DNA from: JBDHRG01 sp039807445 | GTDB taxonomy: Bacteria; Pseudomonadota; Gammaproteobacteria; Competibacterales; Competibacteraceae | DNA: 20,062 nucleotides | Reading direction: 5' to 3' | Assembly (NCBI GenBank): GCA_039807445.1 | Contig: JBDHRG010000057.1 | Coordinates: forward strand, 1-20,062 | Part shown: piece by piece, positions 18,754-20,062 of the stretch | How positions within the stretch are numbered: position 1 is the first letter of the stretch | How the letters are laid out: each line of letters starts with the position of its first letter | Made by a program: the position numbers and the translations under genes | The notes under the pieces: model-generated | Database searches by the model: none | What the model was told of the DNA's origin: nothing | The model's input: the letters and a program-made list of their open reading frames with translations, nothing else

Positions 18754-19185
18754 ATGTCACCCCTGACGCCCTGTTCCGTGCTCGCCCTGGTGCTCGCCAC
18801 CGGCTGCGCCGCCCAGCCGCCGGGGTATCCGGCCGGCAACTACGTGCCCGAGTGGAAAGTGGTCGGGCTCGGCACGAGCCGCTGCAGCGATTTCCTCGCC
18901 AGCGCCGATGACCGGGCGGCCCGTGAGACGTACCGGCAGTGGTTCCTCGGCTACCTGACGGCGATCAACGTCGGCGCGCGCGCGACGGCCAACGTCATCG
19001 ACACGCGCCACCTGAACTGGACCGACAACGTCAAGATCTGGAGCTGGGAGGAGTGGCTGACGCAGCTCTGCAAGTCCAATCCCGGCTACCCGTTCCACCT
19101 GGCGGTGCGCGACACGGTGTCGCGCGAGTTCAACGAGATGTGGAAGCAGGAGCGGCGCGAAAGCGGCGAGTTCTTCCCGATGTAG
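18754..19185 (+). CDS. Small lipoprotein of unknown function, Rap1a/Tai-like cysteine pattern
   Basis: A 143-residue protein that I cannot assign firmly. The N-terminus is a lipoprotein-type signal peptide ending LATGC, with the cysteine at residue 18; Ala at -3 is less usual. The mature part has two cysteines, in CSDFLASADD and WLTQLCKSNP, with YRQWFLGYLTAINV between them. This spacing (Cys, an aromatic GYL segment, then WL-x-x-x-Cys-x-x-NP) resembles the Rap1a/Tai immunity-protein fold family and related periplasmic proteins, a weak similarity. No type VI effector gene lies beside it, so an immunity role is not supported by context. GGGAGG at 18742-18747 precedes the ATG. It follows the permease gene and precedes the SDR gene by 88 bp with no visible feature between. 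Confidence 0.75.
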   Translation: MSPLTPCSVLALVLATGCAAQPPGYPAGNYVPEWKVVGLGTSRCSDFLASADDRAARETYRQWFLGYLTAINVGARATANVIDTRHLNWTDNVKIWSWEEWLTQLCKSNPGYPFHLAVRDTVSREFNEMWKQERRESGEFFPM

Positions 19186-19273
19186 GCGCCGGGTAGCAGG
19201 ATTCGGCCGCCGTGTCGAACGGGCGTTGGTTGATGTGCAGCACGGGCGGCGTGTCGCCCGGGAGAGGGATTCG

Positions 19274-20041
19274 ATGCAGACGCAGCAGACGGCCGCGCCC
19301 GGCGGGCGTGCCTGGGTCACCGGCGCGAGCAGCGGCATCGGCGCAGCCACCGCGCACGCGCTCGCCCGCCTCGGCTACGAGGTGGTGCTGACGGCGCGGC
19401 GCGCCGAGCGCATCGAGCGGCTGGCCGACGCGCTCGCCGCCGCCGGCGGGCGCGTGCGCGTGGCGCCACTCGACGTCGCCGACCGCGCCGCGGGGACGGC
19501 GCTCGGTGCGGAACTCGAAGCCGCCGGCGGCGTCGATGTGCTGGTCAACAACGCCGGGGTGATGCACCTGTCGCCGATGGTCAAGGGCCGCGTCGACGAG
19601 TGGGAGCGGATCATCGACGTCAACCTCAAGGGCGTCCTGTACTGCATCCACGCGGTGCTGCCGGGCATGGCCAGGCGTGGCCGCGGCCACATCGTCAACA
19701 TCAGCTCGGTCGCCGCGACCGTGACCTTTCCGAGCTCGGCGGTGTACTGCGCGTCGAAGGCCGGCGTGCGTGCGCTGTCCGACACGCTGCGCAAGGAGGG
19801 CATCCGCCTCGGCGTGCGCGTCACCGACATCCAGCCCGGCGCGGTCGCGACCGAGCTGCCGGACTCGGTGTGCTACGACAAGGTGCGCGAAGCGATCACC
19901 GCGCCGGGCTCGCTGTACGGCCCGGACATGGAGATCCTGCAGCCCGAGGATGTCGCCGACGCCGTGGTCTGGGCCGTGACCCGCCCGGCGCACGTCGACA
20001 TCGGCGAGATCCTGATCCGGCCGCGGGTGCAGGAAGCCTGA
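19274..20041 (+). CDS. SDR-family oxidoreductase (YdfG-like)
   Basis: A 255-residue classical short-chain dehydrogenase/reductase. The cofactor motif TGASSGIG is at 16-23 and TARRAERIERL follows strand two, with arginines favouring NADP(H). NNAG is at 92-95 and the catalytic tetrad Asn 117, Ser 145, Tyr 158, Lys 162 is intact (ISSVAATVTF, YCASK). DIQPGAVATEL is the usual segment after the active site. The sequence style resembles E. coli YdfG (serine/3-hydroxy acid dehydrogenase), but the substrate is inferred only. The ATG at 19274 follows GGGAGAGGG, preferred over a TTG 48 bp upstream. It ends 21 bp before the window edge. Confidence 0.9.
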   Translation: MQTQQTAAPGGRAWVTGASSGIGAATAHALARLGYEVVLTARRAERIERLADALAAAGGRVRVAPLDVADRAAGTALGAELEAAGGVDVLVNNAGVMHLSPMVKGRVDEWERIIDVNLKGVLYCIHAVLPGMARRGRGHIVNISSVAATVTFPSSAVYCASKAGVRALSDTLRKEGIRLGVRVTDIQPGAVATELPDSVCYDKVREAITAPGSLYGPDMEILQPEDVADAVVWAVTRPAHVDIGEILIRPRVQEA

Positions 20042-20062
20042 GGTCCGAGGGGCGAGGCGCGA

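Overview
The window is about 20 kb of very GC-rich, densely packed bacterial chromosome with near-uniform G/C at third codon positions. Gene content suggests a betaproteobacterium, perhaps a Rhodocyclales-type facultative anaerobe: UvrA, RhtB-like and LysE-type exporters, hppD behind a perfect FNR/ANR-type box, a DgcP-like diguanylate cyclase and an NDUFA9-like protein. The taxon is inferred; there is no rRNA or other marker gene. I found no tRNA, rRNA, CRISPR array, insertion sequence, phage gene or toxin-antitoxin module.

Layout. (1) 1-2788, minus: the N-terminal 929 residues of UvrA, with a palindromic dispersed-type repeat read in frame. (2) 3068-3709, plus: a LysE/RhtB-family exporter, followed by a 131-bp nested palindrome. 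(3) 3917-5179, minus: an unassigned three-helix membrane protein, divergent from (4) 5301-6122, plus: a YeaD-like hexose-6-phosphate mutarotase. (5) 6138-12684, six minus-strand genes. In transcription order these are hppD, a PhoH-like ATPase, a secreted GH17-type glycosidase, an RhtB-type amino-acid exporter, an MFS exporter, and an MgtC/DUF4010 membrane protein that overlaps the MFS stop codon. (6) 12982-13980, minus: a family 2 glycosyltransferase with an extra C-terminal Rossmann-like domain. (7) 14076-16663, plus: a GGDEF diguanylate cyclase overlapping a lipoprotein aminopeptidase gene. (8) 16750-17706, minus: an NDUFA9-like short-chain reductase-fold protein. (9) 17913-20041, plus: a TauE/SafE permease, a small cysteine-containing lipoprotein and an SDR oxidoreductase.

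Most of this is ordinary housekeeping and accessory metabolism, and I see no convincing multi-gene defence or novel catalytic system. The parts most worth a second look are the repeat coding for about 31 residues inside UvrA, the nested palindrome at 3757-3887, the FNR-type box in front of the oxygen-consuming enzyme HPPD, a coding-like gene remnant directly behind hppD, the internal 79-residue duplication in the diguanylate cyclase, and two proteins of unknown role (3917-5179 and 18754-19185).
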